Shown piece by piece: positions 34,746-48,286 of a DNA stretch of 64,000 bases (position 1 is the stretch's first letter; every line of letters begins with the position of its first letter). Where the stretch lies: contig JAZGTN010000150.1 in the NCBI GenBank assembly GCA_037783415.1, positions 248,001-312,000 of the forward strand, written 5' to 3'. Source of the DNA: Leptasterias polaris. Lineage: Eukaryota > Echinodermata > Asteroidea > Forcipulatida > Asteriidae. The notes beneath the pieces were generated by a model. That model did no database searches and had not been told where the DNA came from. It saw nothing but the letters and a program-made list of their open reading frames with translations. The translations under genes and the position numbers were made by a program.

Positions 34746-35733
34746 TAGCTCGTTCAACTGAAGTCGCTATTGCGTCGACTTCGGATGGTCCCCGCTCGCT
34801 GGTAATTTGCGGTGTGAAGATGGCGCCTGCTGGCCCTCACATTCTGATTTTCGGATTTGGGAGTATTCAGGGAAGAATCAGGTAACAAAATTTGTCTCTC
34901 TGGCATGCTGTGATCAGGAGTTATTGTCAACCGTAGATTTAACTTTATTTCAGGGTCTCAACGTTTTCCGCAGGCACTATTTATTGGCCTTTTTTAAAAC
35001 TTTCATTTTCTTTGGGTAGGGGTGACTCTCTGGCCGCTAGCGCGGTCTAGAAATGTCTCTCCGCCCCAAGAATTCGGTCACATGACCCCTTGAACTTGAC
35101 CTACGAGTAGTATAAAATTTGTGCCAATCCAAAAATGATGTCAGGTTGATTTGAGCGTACTTACTTTGAATTTGCTTGAAAACTTTTCATTTTGGGGGGG
35201 TAGGGGTGACTCTCTGGCCGCTAGCGCCGTCTAGAAATGTCTCTCCGCCCCAAGAATTTGGTCACATGACCCCTTAAACTTGACCTACGAGTGGTGTCAA
35301 ATTTGTGCCAATCCAAAAATGATATCAGGTTGATTTGAGCGTACTTACTTTGAATTTGCTTGAAAACTTCTCATTTTCGGGGGGTAGGGGTGACTCTCTG
35401 GCCGCTAGCGCCGTCTAGAAATGTCTCTCCGCCCCAAGAATTTGGTCACATGACCCCTTAAACTTGACCTACGAGTGGTGTAAAATTTGTGCCAATCCAA
35501 AAATGATGTCATGTTGATTTGAGCGTACTTACTTTGAATTTGCTTGAAAACTTCTCATTTTCTTTGGGTAGGGGTGACTCTCTGGCCGCTAGCGCGGTCT
35601 ATAAATGTCTCTCCCCCCAATATTTCGGTCATATGACCCCTAGAACTTGACCTTCGAGTGGTGTAAATTTTTTGCCAATCCAAAAATGATGTCATGTTGA
35701 TTTGACCGTGCTTACTTTGAATTTGTTTTAAAA
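34746..35733 (+). repeat. U41: insert-A-B-B-C
   Basis: Insert has GCGGTGTGAAG and TTATTGGCC. A has GTAGTATAAAA; first B has GTGTCAAATTTG and GATATCAGG; second B has CATTTTCGGGGGG; C has CCAATATTTCGGTCATATG. Confidence 0.92.
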
Positions 35734-36537
35734 TAGCTCGTTCAACTGAAGTCGCTATTGCGTCGACTTCGGATGGTCCCCGCTCGCTGGTAATTTGCGG
35801 TATGAAGATGGCGCCTGCTGGCCCTCACATTCTGATTTTCGGATTTGGGAGTATTCAGGGAAGAATCAGGTAACAAAATTTGTCTCTCTGGCATGCTGTG
35901 ATCAGGAGTTATTGTCAACCGTAGATTTAACTTTATTTCAGGGTCTCAACGTTTTCCGCAGGCACTATTTCTTGGCCTTTTTTAAAACTTTCATTTTCTT
36001 TGGGTAGGGGTGACTCTCTGGCCGCTAGCGCGGTCTAGAAATGTCTCTCCGCCCCAAGAATTCGGTCACATGACCCCTTGAACTTGACCTACGAGTAGTG
36101 TAAAATTTGTGCCAATCCAAAAATGATGTCAGGTTGATTTGAGCGTACTTACTTTGAATTTGCTTGAAAACTTCTCATTTTTGGGGGGTAGGAGTGACTC
36201 TCTGGCCGCTAGCGCCGTCTAGAAATGTCTCTCCGCCCCAAGAATTTGGTCACATGACCCCTTAAACTTGACCTACGAGTGGTGTAAAATTTGTGCCAAT
36301 CCAAAAATGATGTCAGGTTGATTTGAGCGTACTTACTTTGAATTTGCTTGAAAACTTCTCATTTTCTTTGGGTAGGGGTGACTCTCTGGCCGCTAGCGCG
36401 GTCTATAAATGTCTCTCCCCCCAAGATTTCGGTCACATGACCCCTAGAACTTGACCTTCGAGTGGTGTAAATTTTTTGCCAATCCAAAAATTATGTCATG
36501 TTGATTTGACCGTGCTTACTTTGAATTTGTTTTAAAA
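35734..36537 (+). repeat. U42: insert-A-B-C
   Basis: B has TAGGAGTGAC; C has a C6 run, TTTTTTGCC and AAAATTATG. Confidence 0.93.
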
Positions 36538-37341
36538 TAGCTCGTTCAACTGAAGTCGCTATTGCGTCGACTTCGGATGGTCCCCGCTCGCTGGTAATTT
36601 GCGGTATGAAGATGGCGCCTGCTGGCCCTCACATTCTGATTTTCGGATTTGGGAGTATTCAGGGAAGAATCAGGTAACAAAATTTGTCTCTCTGGCATGC
36701 TGTGATCAGGAGTTATTGTCAACCGTAGATTTAACTTTATTTCAGGGTCTCAACGTTTTCCGCAGGCACTATTTCTTGGCCTTTTTAAAAACTTTCATTT
36801 TCTTTGGGTAGGGGTGACTCTCTGGCCGCTAGCGCGGTCTAGAAATGTCTCTGCGCCCCAAGAATTCGGTCACATGACCCCTTGAACATGACCTACGAGT
36901 AGTGTAAAATTTGTGCCAATCCAAAAATGATGTCAGGTTGATTTGAGCGTACTTACTTTGAATTTGCTTGAAAACTTCTCATTTTGGGGGGGTAGGGGTG
37001 ACTCTCTGGCCGCTAGCGCCGTCTAGAAATGTCTCTCCGCCCCAAGAATTTGGTCACATGACCCCTTAATCTTGACCTACGAGTGGTGTCAAATTTGTGC
37101 CAATCCAAAAATGATGTCAGGTTGATTTGAGCGTACTTACTTTGAATTTGCTTGAAAACTTCTCATTTTCTTTGGGTAGGGGTGACTCTCTGGCCGCTAG
37201 CGCGGTCTATAAATGTCTCTCCCCCCAAGATTTCGGTCACATGACCCCTAGAACTTGACCTTCGAGTGGTGTAAATTTTTTGCCAATCCAAAAATTATGT
37301 CATGTTGATTTGACCGTGCTTACTTTGAATTTGTTTTAAAA
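36538..37341 (+). repeat. U43: insert-A-B-C
   Basis: Insert tail T5A5. A has TCTCTGCGCC and GAACATGACC; B has G7, TTAATCTTGACC and GTGTCAAATTT; C as in U42. Confidence 0.93.
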
Positions 37342-38145
37342 TAGCTCGTTCAACTGAAGTCGCTATTGCGTCGACTTCGGATGGTCCCCGCTCGCTGGTA
37401 ATTTGCGGTATGAAGATGGCGCCTGCTGGCCCTCACATTCTGATTTTCGGATTTGGGAGTATTCAGGGAAGAATCAGGTAACAAAATTTGTCTCTCTGGC
37501 ATGCTGTGATCAGGAGTTATTGTCAACCGTAGATTTAACTTTATTTCAGGGTCTCAACGTTTTCCGCAGGCACTATTTCTTGGCCTTTTTTAAAACTTTC
37601 ATTTTCTTTGGGTAGGGGTGACTCTCTGGCCGCTAGCGCGGTCTAGAAATGTCTCTGCGCCCCAAGAATTCGGTCACATGACCCCTTGAACATGACCTAC
37701 GAGTAGTGTAAAATTTGTGCCAATCCAAAAATGATGTCAGGTTGATTTGAGCGTACTTACTTTGAATTTGCTTGAAAACTTCTCATTTTGGGGGGGTAGG
37801 GGTGACTCTCTGGCCGCTAGCGCCGTCTAGAAATGTCTCTCCGCCCCAAGAATTTGGTCACATGACCCCTTAATCTTGACCTACGAGTGGTGTCAAATTT
37901 GTGCCAATCCAAAAATGATGTCAGGTTGATTTGAGCGTACTTACTTTGAATTTGCTTGAAAACTTCTCATTTTCTTTGGGTAGGGGTGACTCTCTGGCCG
38001 CTAGCACGGTCTATAAATGTCTCTCCCCCCAAGATTTCGGTCACATGACCCCTAGAACTTGACCTTCGAGTGGTGTAAATTTTTTGCCAATCCAAAAAAT
38101 ATGTCATGTTGATTTGACCGTGCTTACTTTGAATTTGTTTTAAAA
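37342..38145 (+). repeat. U44: insert-A-B-C, tandem copy of U43
   Basis: Same A and B markers as U43. C has AGCACGGTC and AAAAAATATG. Confidence 0.93.
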
Positions 38146-38950
38146 TAGCTCGTTCAACTGAAGTCGCTATTGCGTCGACTTCGGATGGTCCCCGCTCGCT
38201 GGTAATTTGCGGTATGAAGATGGCGCCTGCTGGCCCTCACATTCTGATTTTAGGATTTGGGAGTATTCAGGGAAGAATCAGGTAACAAAATTTGTCTCTC
38301 TGGCATGCTGTGATCAGGAGTTATTGTCAACCGTAGATTTAACTTTATTTCAGGGTCTCAACGTTTTCCGCAGGCACTATTTATTGGCCTTTTTTAAAAC
38401 TTTCATTTTCTTTGGGTAGGGGTGACTCTCTGGCCGCTAGCGCGGTCTAGAAATGTCTCTCCGCCCCAAGAATTCGGTCACATGACCCCTTGAACTTGAC
38501 CTACGAGTAGTGTAAAATTTGTGCCAATCCAAAAATGATGTCAGGTTGATTTGAGCGTACTTACTTTGAATTTGCTTGAAAACTTTTCATTTTTGGGGGG
38601 TAGGGGTCACTCTCTGGCCGCTAGCGCCGTCTAGAAATGTCTCTCCGCCCCAAGAATTTGGTCACATGACCCCTTAAACTTGACCTACGAGTGGTGTAAA
38701 ATTTGTGCCAATCCAAAAATGATGTCAGGTTGATTTGAGCGTACTTACTTTGAATTTGCTTGAAAACTTCTCATTTTCTTTGGGAAGGGGTGACACTCTG
38801 GCCGCTAGCGCGGTCTATAAATGTATCTCCCCCCCAAGATTTCGATCACATGACCCCTAGAACTTGACCTTCGAGTGGTGTAAATTTTGTGCCAATCCAA
38901 AAATGATGTCATGTTGATTTGACCGTGCTTACTTTGAATTTGTTTTAAAA
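38146..38950 (+). repeat. U45: insert-A-B-C
   Basis: Insert has GATTTTAGGATTT and TTATTGGCC. B is preceded by GAAAACTTTTC and has TAGGGGTCACTC; C has GGGAAGGGGTGACACTC, ATGTATCTCC and TTTCGATCAC. Confidence 0.93.
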
Positions 38951-39755
38951 TAGCTCGTTCAACTGAAGTCGCTATTGCGTCGACTTCGGATGGTCCCCGC
39001 TCGCTGGTAATTTGCGGTATGAAGATGGCGCCTGCTGGCCCTCACATTCTGATTTTCGGATTTGGGAGTATTCAGGGAAGAATCAGGTAACAAAATTTGT
39101 CTCTCTGGCATGCTGTGATCAGGAGTTATTGTCAACCGTAGATTTAACTTTATTTCAGGGTCTCAACGTTTTCCGCAGGCACTATTTATTGGCCTTTTTT
39201 AAAACTTTCATTTTCTTTGGGTAGGGGTGACTCTCTGGCCGCTAGCGCGGTCTAGAAATGTCTCTCCGCCCCAAGAATTCGGTCACATGACCCCTTGAAC
39301 TTGACCTACGAGTAGTGTAAAATTTGTGCCAATCCAAAAATGATGTCAGGTTGATTTGAGCGTACTTACTTTGAATTTGCTTGAAAACTTTTCATTTTTG
39401 GGGGGTAGGGGTCACTCTCTGGCCGCTAGCGCCGTCTAGAAATGTCTCTCCGCCCCAAGAATTTGGTCACATGACCCCTTAAACTTGACCTACGAGTGGT
39501 GTAAAATTTGTGCCAATCCAAAAATGATGTCAGGTTGATTTGAGCGTACTTACTTTGAATTTGCTTGAAAACTTCTCATTTTCTTTGGGAAGGGGTGACA
39601 CTCTGGCCGCTAGCGCGGTCTATAAATGTATCTCCCCCCCAAGATTTCGATCACATGACCCCTAGAACTTGACCTTCGAGTGGTGTAAATTTTGTGCCAA
39701 TCCAAAAATGATGTCATGTTGATTTGACCGTGCTTACTTTGAATTTGTTTTAAAA
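38951..39755 (+). repeat. U46: insert-A-B-C, tandem copy of U45
   Basis: All U45 monomer markers recur; the insert keeps TTATTGGCC but has GATTTTCGG. Confidence 0.93.
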
Positions 39756-40927
39756 TAGCTCGTTCAACTGAAGTCGCTATTGCGTCGACTTCGGATGGTC
39801 CCCGCTCGCTGGTAATTTGCGGTATGAAGATGGCGCCTGCTGGCCCTCACATTCTGATTTTCGGATTTGGGAGTATTCAGGGAAGAATCAGGTAACAAAA
39901 TTTGTCTCTCTGGCATGCTGTGATCAGGAGTTATTGTCAACCGTAGATTTAACTTTATTTCAGGGTCTCAACGTTTTCCGCAGGCACTATTTCTTGGCCT
40001 TTTTTAAAACTTTCATTTTCTTTGGGTAGGGGTGACTCTCTGGCCGCTAGCGCGGTCTAGAAATGTCTCTCCGCCCCAAGAATTCGGTCACATGACCCCT
40101 TGAACTTGACCTACGAGTAGTGTAAAATTTGTGCCAATCCAAAAATGATGTCAGGTTGATTTGAGCGTACTTACTTTGAATTTGCTTGAAAACTTCTCAT
40201 TTTTGGGGGGTAGGGGTGACTCTCTGGCCGCTAACGCCGTCTAGAAATGTCTCTCCGCCCCAAGAATTTGGTCACATGACCCCTTAAACTTGACCTACGA
40301 GTGGTGTAAAATTTGTGCCAATCCAAAAATGATGTCAGGTTGATTTGAGCGTACTTACTTTGAATTTGCTTGAAAACTTCTCATTTTCTTTGGGTAGGGG
40401 TGACTCTCTGGCCGCTAGCGCGGTCTAGAAATGTCTCTGCGCCCCAAGAATTCGGTCACATGACCCCTTGAACATGACCTACGAGTAGTGTAAAATTTGT
40501 GCCAATCCAAAAATGATGTCAGGTTGATTTGAGCGTACTTACTTTGAATTTGCTTGAAAACTTCTCATTTTGGGGGGGTAGGGGTGACTCTCTGGCCGCT
40601 AGCGCCGTCTAGAAATGTCTCTCCGCCCCAAGAATTTGGTCACATGACCCCTTAATCTTGACCTACGAGTGGTGTCAAATTTGTGCCAATCCAAAAATGA
40701 TGTCAGGTTGATTTGAGCGTACTTACTTTGAATTTGCTTGAAAACTTCTCATTTTCTTTGGGTAGGGGTGACTCTCTGGCCGCTAGCGCGGTCTATAAAT
40801 GTCTCTCCCCCCAAGATTTCGGTCACATGACCCCTAGAACTTGACCTTCGAGTGGTGTAAATTGTTTGCCAATCCAAAAAATATGTCATGTTGATTTGAC
40901 CGTGCTTACTTTGAATTTGTTTTAAAA
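39756..40927 (+). repeat. U47: insert-A-B-A-B-C
   Basis: First B has GCTAACGCCG. The second A-B-C string carries the U44 markers (GAACATGACC, TTAATCTTGACC, AAAAAATATG) but no insert precedes it. Confidence 0.92.
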
Positions 40928-41732
40928 TAGCTCGTTCAACTGAAGTCGCTATTGCGTCTCCTTCGGATGGTCCCCGCTCGCTGGTAATTTGCGGTATGAA
41001 GATGGCGCCTGCTGGCCCTCACATTCTGATTTTAGGATTTGGGAGTATTCAGGGAAGAATCAGGTAACAAAATTTGTCTCTCTGGCATGCTGTGATCAGG
41101 AGTTATTGTCAACCGTAGATTTAACTTTATTTCAGGGTCTCAACGTTTTCCGCAGGCACTATTTATTGGCCTTTTTTAAAACTTTCATTTTCTTTGGGTA
41201 GGGGTGACTCTCTGGCCGCTAGCGCGGTCTAGAAATGTCTCTCCGCCCCAAGAATTCGGTCACATGACCCCTTGAACTTGACCTACGAGTAGTGTAAAAT
41301 TTGTGCCAATCCAAAAATGATGTCAGGTTGATTTGAGCGTACTTACTTTGAATTTGCTTGAAAACTTTTCATTTTTGGGGGGTAGGGGTCACTCTCTGGC
41401 CGCTAGCGCCGTCTAGAAATGTCTCTCCGCCCCAAGAATTTGGTCACATGACCCCTTAAACTTGACCTACGAGTGGTGTAAAATTTGTGCCAATCCAAAA
41501 ATGATGTCAGGTTGATTTGAGCGTACTTACTTTGAATTTGCTTGAAAACTTCTCATTTTCTTTGGGTAGGGGTGACACTCTGGCCGCTAGCGCGGTCTAT
41601 AAATGTATCTCCCCCCCAAGATTTCGATCACATGACCCCTAGAACTTGACCTTCGAGTGGTGTAAATTTTGTGCCAATCCAAAAATGATGTCATGTTGAT
41701 TTGACCATGCTTACTTTGAATTTGTTTTAAAA
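40928..41732 (+). repeat. U48: insert-A-B-C
   Basis: Insert shares GATTTTAGGATTT with U45 and has GCGTCTCCTTCGG, which breaks the hairpin arm. C has GTGACACTC, TTTCGATCAC and GACCATGCTT. Confidence 0.93.
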
Positions 41733-42721
41733 TAGCTCGTTCAACTGAAGTCGCTATTGCGTCGACTTCGGATGGTCCCCGCTCGCTGGTAATTTGCGGT
41801 ATGAAGATGGTGCCTGCTGGCCCTCACATTCTGATTTTCGGATTTGGGAGTATTCAGGGAAGAATCAGGTAACAAAATTTGTCTCTCTGGCATGCTGTGA
41901 TCAGGAGTTATTGTCAACCGTAGATTTAACTTTATTTCAGGGTCTCAACGTTTTCCGCAGGCACTATTTCTTGGCCTTTTTTAAAACTTTCATTTTCTTT
42001 GGGTAGGGGTGACTCTCTGGCCGCTAGCGCGGTCTAGAAATGTCTCTCCGCCCCAAGAATTCGGTCACATGACCCCTTGAACTTGACCTACGAGTAGTGT
42101 AAAATTTGTGCCAATCCAAAAATGATGTCAGGTTGATTTGAGCGTACTTACTTTGAATTTGCTTGAAAACTTCTCATTTTCTTTGGGTAGGGGTGACACT
42201 CTGGCCGCTAGCGCGGTCTATAAATGTATCTCCCCCCCAAAATTTCGGTCACATGACCCCTAGAACTTGACCTTCGAGTGGTGTAAATTTTGTGCCAATC
42301 CAAAAATGATGTCAGGTTGATTTGAGCGTACTTACTTTGAATTTGCTTGAAAACTTCTCATTTTCTTTGGGTAGGGGTGACTCTCTGGCCGCTAGCGCGG
42401 TCTAGAAATGTCTCTCCGCCCCAAGAATTTGGTCACATGACCCCTTAAACTTGACCTACGAGTGGTGTACAATTTGTGCCAATCCAAAAATGATGTCAGG
42501 TTGATTTGAGCGTACTTTCTTTGAATTTGCTTGAAAACTTCTCATTTTCTTTGGGTAGGGGTGACTCTCTGGCCGCTAGCGCGGTCTATAAATGTCTCTC
42601 CCCCCCAAGATTTCGGTCACATGACCCCTAGAACTTGACCTTCGAGTGGTGTAAATTGTGTGCCAATCCAAAAATGATGTCATGTTGATTTGACCGTGCT
42701 TACTTTGAATTTGTTTTAAAA
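41733..42721 (+). repeat. U49: insert-A-C'-B-C
   Basis: Insert has GATGGTGCC after the ATG motif. C' has GTGACACTC and ATGTATCTCC; B has CGCGGTCTAG with a B body and GTACTTTCTTT; C has GTAAATTGTG. Confidence 0.92.
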
Positions 42722-43895
42722 TAGCTCGTTCAACTGAAGTCGCTATTGCGTCGACTTCGGATGGTCCCCGCTCGCTGGTAATTTGCGGTATGAAGATGGC
42801 GCCTGCTGGCCATCACATTCTGATTTTCGGATTTGGGAGTATTCAGGGAAGAATCAGGTAACAAAATTTGTCTCTCTGGCATGCTGTGATCAGGAGTTAT
42901 TGTCAACCGTAGATTTAACTTTATTTCAGGGTCTCAACGTTTTCCGCAGGCACTATTTCTTGGCCTTTTTTAAAACTTTCATTTTCTTTGGGTAGGGGTG
43001 ACTCTCTGGCCGCTAGCGCGGTCTAGAAATGTCTCTCCGCCCCAAGAATTCGGTCACATGACCCCTTGAACTTGACCTACGAGTAGTGTAAAATTTGTGC
43101 CAATCCAAAAATGATGTCAGGTTGATTTGAGCGTACTTACTTTGAATTTGCTTGAAAACTTCTCATTTTTGGGGGGTAGGGGTGACTCTCTGGCCGCTAG
43201 CGCCGTCTAGAAATGTCTCTCCGCCCCAAGAATTTGGTCACATGACCCCTTAAACTTGACCTACGAGTGGTGTAAAATTTGTGCCAATCCAAAAATGATG
43301 TCAGGTTGATTTGAGCGTACTTACTTTGAATTTGCTTGAAAACTTCTAATTTTCTTTGGGTAGGGGTGACTCTCTGGCCGCTAGCGCGGTCTATAAATGT
43401 ATCTCCCCCCCAAGATTTCGGTCACATGACCCCTAGAACTTGACCTTCGAGTGGTGTAAATTTTGTGCCAATCCAAAAATGATGTCAGGTTGATTTGAGC
43501 GTACTTACTTTGAATTTGCTTGAAAACTTCTCATTTTTGGGGGGTAGGGGTGACTCTCTGGCCGCTAGCGCCGTCTAGAAATGTCTCTCCGCCCCAATAA
43601 TTTGGTCACATGACCCCTTAAACTTGACCTACGAGTGGTGTCAAATTTGTGCCAATCCAAAAATGATATCAGGTTGATTTGAGCGTACTTACTTTGAATT
43701 TGCTTGAAAACTTCTCATTTTCTTTGGGTAGGGGTGACTCTCTGGCCGCTAGCGCGGTCTATAAACGTCTCTCCCCCCCCAAGATTTCGGTCACATGACC
43801 CCTAGAACTTGACCTTCGAGTGGTGTAAATTGTGTGCCAATCCAAAAATGATGTCATGTTGATTTGACCGTGCTTACTTTGAATTTGTTTTAAAA
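42722..43895 (+). repeat. U50: insert-A-B-C'-B-C
   Basis: Insert has GGCCATCACATT. First B is followed by CTTCTAATTTTC; C' has ATGTATCTCC; second B has CCAATAATTTGG and GATATCAGG; C has TATAAACG and C8. Confidence 0.92.
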
Positions 43896-44700
43896 TAGCC
43901 CGTTCAACTGAAGTCGCTATTGCGTCGACTTCGGATGGTCCCCGCTCGCTGGTAATTTGCGGTATGAAGATGGCACCTGCTGGCCCTCACATTCTGATTT
44001 TCGGATTTGGGAGTATTCAGGGAAGAATCAGGTAACAAAATTTGTCTCTCTGGCATGCTGTGATCAGGAGTTATTGTCAACCGTAGATTTAACTTTATTT
44101 CAGGGTCTCAACGTTTTCCGCAGGCACTATTTCTTGGCCTTTTTTAAAACTTTCATTTTCTTTGGGTAGGGGTGACTCTCTGGCCGCTAGCGCGGTCTAG
44201 AAATGTCTCTCCGCCCCAAGAATTCGGTCACATGACCCCTTGAACTTGACCTACGAGTAGTGTAAAATTTGTGCCAATCCAAAAATGATGTCAGGTTGAT
44301 TTGAGCGTACTTACTTTGAATTTGCTTGAAAACTTCTCATTTTTGGGGGGTAGGGGTGACTCTCTGGCCGCTAGCGCCGTCTAGAAATGTCTCTCCGCCC
44401 CAATAATTTGGTCACATGACCCCTTAAACTTGACCTACGAGTGGTGTAAAATTTGTGCCAATCCAAAAATGATGTCAGGTTGATTTGAGCGTACTTACTT
44501 TGAATTTGCTTGAAAACTTCTCATTTTCTTTGGGTAGGGGTGACTCTCTGGCCGCTAGCGCGGTCTATAAATATCTCTCCCCCCCAAGATTTCGGTCACA
44601 TGACCCCTAGAACTTGACCTTCGAGTGGTGTAAATTTTGTGCCAATCCAAAAATGATGTCATGTTGATTTGACCGTGCTTACTTTGAATTTGTTTTAAAA
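43896..44700 (+). repeat. U51: insert-A-B-C
   Basis: Insert subtype with AGCCCGTTC and GATGGCACC, also in U57, U58, U61 and U62. B has CCAATAATTTGG; C has TATAAATATC. Confidence 0.93.
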
Positions 44701-45504
44701 TAGCTCGTTCAACTGAAGTCGCCATTGCGTCGACTTCGGATGGTCCCCGCTCGCTGGTAATTTGCGGTATGAAGATGGCGCCTGCTGGCCCTCACATTCT
44801 GATTTTCGGATTTGGGAGTATTCAGGGAAGAATCAGGTAACAAAATTTGTCTCTCTGGCATGCTGTGATCAGGAGTTATTGTCAACCGTAGATTTAACTT
44901 TATTTCAGGGTCTCAACGTTTTCCGCAGGCACTATTTCTTGGCCTTTTTTAAAACTTTCATTTTCTTTGGGTAGGGGTGACTCTCTGGCCGCTAGCGCGG
45001 TCTAGAAATGTCTCTCCGCCCCAAGAATTCGGTCACATGACCCCTTGAACTTGACCTACGGGTAGTGTAAAATTTGTGCCAATCCAAAAATGATGTCAGG
45101 TTGATTTGAGCGTACTTACTTTGAATTTGCTTGAAAACTTCTCATTTTTGGGGGGTAGGGGTGACTCTCTGGCCGCTAGCGCCGTCTAGAAATGGTTCTC
45201 CGCCCCAAGAATTTGGTCACATGACCCCTTAAACTTGACCTACGAGTGGTGTAAAATTTGTGCCAATCCAAAAATGATGTCAGGTTGATTTGAGCGTACT
45301 TACTTTGAATTTGCTTGAAAACTTCTCATTTTCTTTAGGTAGGGGTGACTCTCTGGCCACTAGCGCGGTCTATAAATGTCTCTCCCCCCAAGATTTCGGT
45401 CACATGACCCCTAGAACTTGACCTTCGAGTGGTGTAAATTTTGTGCCAATCCAAAAATGATGTCATGTTGATTTGACCGTGCTTACTTTGAATTTGTTTT
45501 AAAA
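44701..45504 (+). repeat. U52: insert-A-B-C
   Basis: Insert has GTCGCCATTG in the hairpin loop. A has ACGGGTAGTG; B has AAATGGTTCTCC; C has CTTTAGGTAGG and CTGGCCACTAGCG. Confidence 0.93.
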
Positions 45505-46493
45505 TAGCTCGTTCAACTGAAGTCGCTATTGCGTCGACTTCGGATGGTCCCCGCTCGCTGGTAATTTGCGGTATGAAGATGGCGCCTGCTGGCCCTCACA
45601 TTCTGATTTTCGGATTTGGGAGTATTCAGGGAAGAATCAGGTAACAAAATTTGTCTCTCTGGCATGCTGTGATCAGGAGTTATTGTCAACCGTAGATTTA
45701 ACTTTATTTCAGGGTCTCAACGTTTTCCGCAGGCACTATTTCTTGGCCTTTTTTAAAACTTTCATTTTCTTTGGGTAGGGGTGACTCTCTGGCCGCTAGC
45801 GCGGTCTAGAAATGTCTCTCCGCCCCAAGAATTCGGTCACATGACCCCTTGAACTTGACCTACGAGTAATGTAAAATTTGTGCCAATCCAAAAATGATGT
45901 CAGGTTGATTTGAGCGTACTTACTTTGAATTTGCTTGAAAACTTTTCATTTTTGGGGGGTAGGGGTGACTCTCTGGCCGCTAGCGCCGTCTAGAAATGTC
46001 TCTCCGCCCCAAGAATTTGGTCACATGACCCCTTAAACTTGACCTACGAGTGGTGTAAAATTTGTGCCAATCCAAAAATGATGTCAGGTTGATTTGAGCG
46101 TACTTACTTTGAATTTGCTTGAAAACTTCTCATTTTCTTTGGGTAGGGGTGACTCTCTGGCCGCTAGCGCGGTCTATAAATATCTCTCCGCCCCAAGAAT
46201 TTGGTCACATGACCCCTTAAACTTGACCTACGAGTGGTGTAAAATTTGTGCCAATCCAAAAATGATGTCAGGTTGATTTGAGCGTACTTACTTTGAATTT
46301 GCTTGAAAACTTCTCATTTTCTTTGGGTAGGGGTGACTCTCTGGCCGCTAGCGCGGTCTATAAATATCTCTCCCCCCCAAGATTTCGGTCACATGACCCC
46401 TAGAACTTGACCTTCGAGTGGTGTAAATTTTGTGCCAATCCAAAAATGATGTCATGTTGATTTGACCGTGCTTACTTTGAATTTGTTTTAAAA
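45505..46493 (+). repeat. U53: insert-A-B-C/B-C
   Basis: A has GAGTAATGTAAA. The third monomer begins TATAAATATC but has a B body. C has TATAAATATC. Confidence 0.92.
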
Positions 46494-47482
46494 TAGCTCG
46501 TTCAACTGAAGTCGCTATTGCGTCGACTTCGGATGGTCCCCGCTCGCTGGTAATTTGCGGTATGAAGATGGCGCCTGCTGGCCCTCACATTCTGATTTTC
46601 GGATTTGGGAGTATTCAGGGAAGAATCAGGTAACAAAATTTGTCTCTCTGGCATGCTGTGATCAGGAGTTATTGTCAACCGTAGATTTAACTTTATTTCA
46701 GGGTCTCAACGTTTTCCGCAGGCACTATTTCTTGGCCTTTTTTAAAACTTTCATTTTCTTTGGGTAGGGGTGACTCTCTGGCCGCTAGCGCGGTCTAGAA
46801 ATGTCTCTCCGCCCCAAGAATTCGGTCACATGACCCCTTGAACTTGACCTATGAGTAGTGTAAAATTTGTGCCAATCCAAAAATGATGTCAGGTTGATTT
46901 GAGCGTACTTACTTTGAATTTGCTTGAAAACTTCTCATTTTTGGGGGGTAGGGGTGACTCTCTGGCCGCTAGCGCCGTCTAGAAATGTCTCTCCGCCCCA
47001 ATAATTTGGTCACATGACCCCTTAAACTTGACCTACGAGTGGTGTAAAATTTGTGCCAATCCAAAAATGATGTCATGTTGATTTGAGCGTACTTACTTTG
47101 AATTTGCTTGAAAACTTCTCATTTTCTTTGGGTAGGGGTGACTTTCTGGCCGCTAGCGCGGTCTATAAATATCTCTCCGCCCCAAGAATTTGGTCACATG
47201 ACCCCTTAAACTTGACCTACGAGTGGTGTAAAATTTGTGCCAATCCAAAAATGATGTCAGGTTGATTTGAGCGTACTTACTTTGAATTTGCTTGAAAACT
47301 TCTCATTTTCTTTGGGTAGGGGTGACTCTCTGGCCGCTAGCGCGGTCTATAAATATCTCTCCCCCCCAAGATTTCGGTCACATGACCCCTAGAACTTGAC
47401 CTTCGAGTGGTGTAAATTTTGTGCCAATCCAAAAATGATGTCATGTTGATTTGATCGTGCTTACTTTGAATTTGTTTTAAAA
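46494..47482 (+). repeat. U54: insert-A-B-C/B-C
   Basis: Same architecture as U53. A has CCTATGAGTAG; B has CCAATAATTTGG; C/B has GTGACTTTCTGG; C tail has GATTTGATCG. Confidence 0.92.
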
Positions 47483-48286
47483 TAGCTCGTTCAACTGAAG
47501 TCGCTATTGCGTCGACTTCGGATGGTCCCCGCTCGCTGGTAATTTGCGGTATGAAGATGGCGCCTGCTGGCCCTCACATTCTGATTTTCGGATTTGGGAG
47601 TATTCAGGGAAGAATCAGGTAACAAAATTTGTCTCTCTGGCATGCTGTGATCAGGAGTTATTGTCAACCGTAGATTTAACTTTATTTCAGGGTCTCAACG
47701 TTTTCCGCAGGCACTATTTCTTGGCCTTTTTTAAAACTTTCATTTTCTTTGGGTAGGGGTGACTCTCTGGCCGCTAGCGCGGTCTAGAAATGTCTCTCCG
47801 CCCCAAGAATTCGGTCACATGACCCCTTGAACTTGACCTACGAGTAATGTAAAATTTGTGCCAATCCAAAAATGATGTCAGGTTGATTTGAGCGTACTTA
47901 CTTTGAATTTGCTTGAAAACTTTTCATTTTTGGGGGGTAGGGGTGACTCTCTGGCCGCTAGCGCCGTCTAGAAATGTCTCTCCGCCCCAAGAATTTGGTC
48001 ACATGACCCCTTAAACTTGACCTACGAGTGGTGTAAAATTTGTGCCAATCCAAAAATGATGTCAGGTTGATTTGAGCGTACTTACTTTGAATTTGCTTGA
48101 AAACTTCTCATTTTCTTTGGGTAGGGGTGACTCTCTGGCCGCTAGCGCGGTCTATAAATATCTCTTCCCCCAAGATTTCGGTCACATGACCCCTAGAACT
48201 TGACCTTCGAGTGGTGTAAATTTTGTGCCAATCCAAAAATGATGTCATGTTGATTTGACCGTGCTTACTTTGAATTTGTTTTAAAA
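47483..48286 (+). repeat. U55: insert-A-B-C
   Basis: A has GAGTAATG and CTTTTC as in U53; C has TATAAATATCTCTTCCCCC. Confidence 0.93.
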
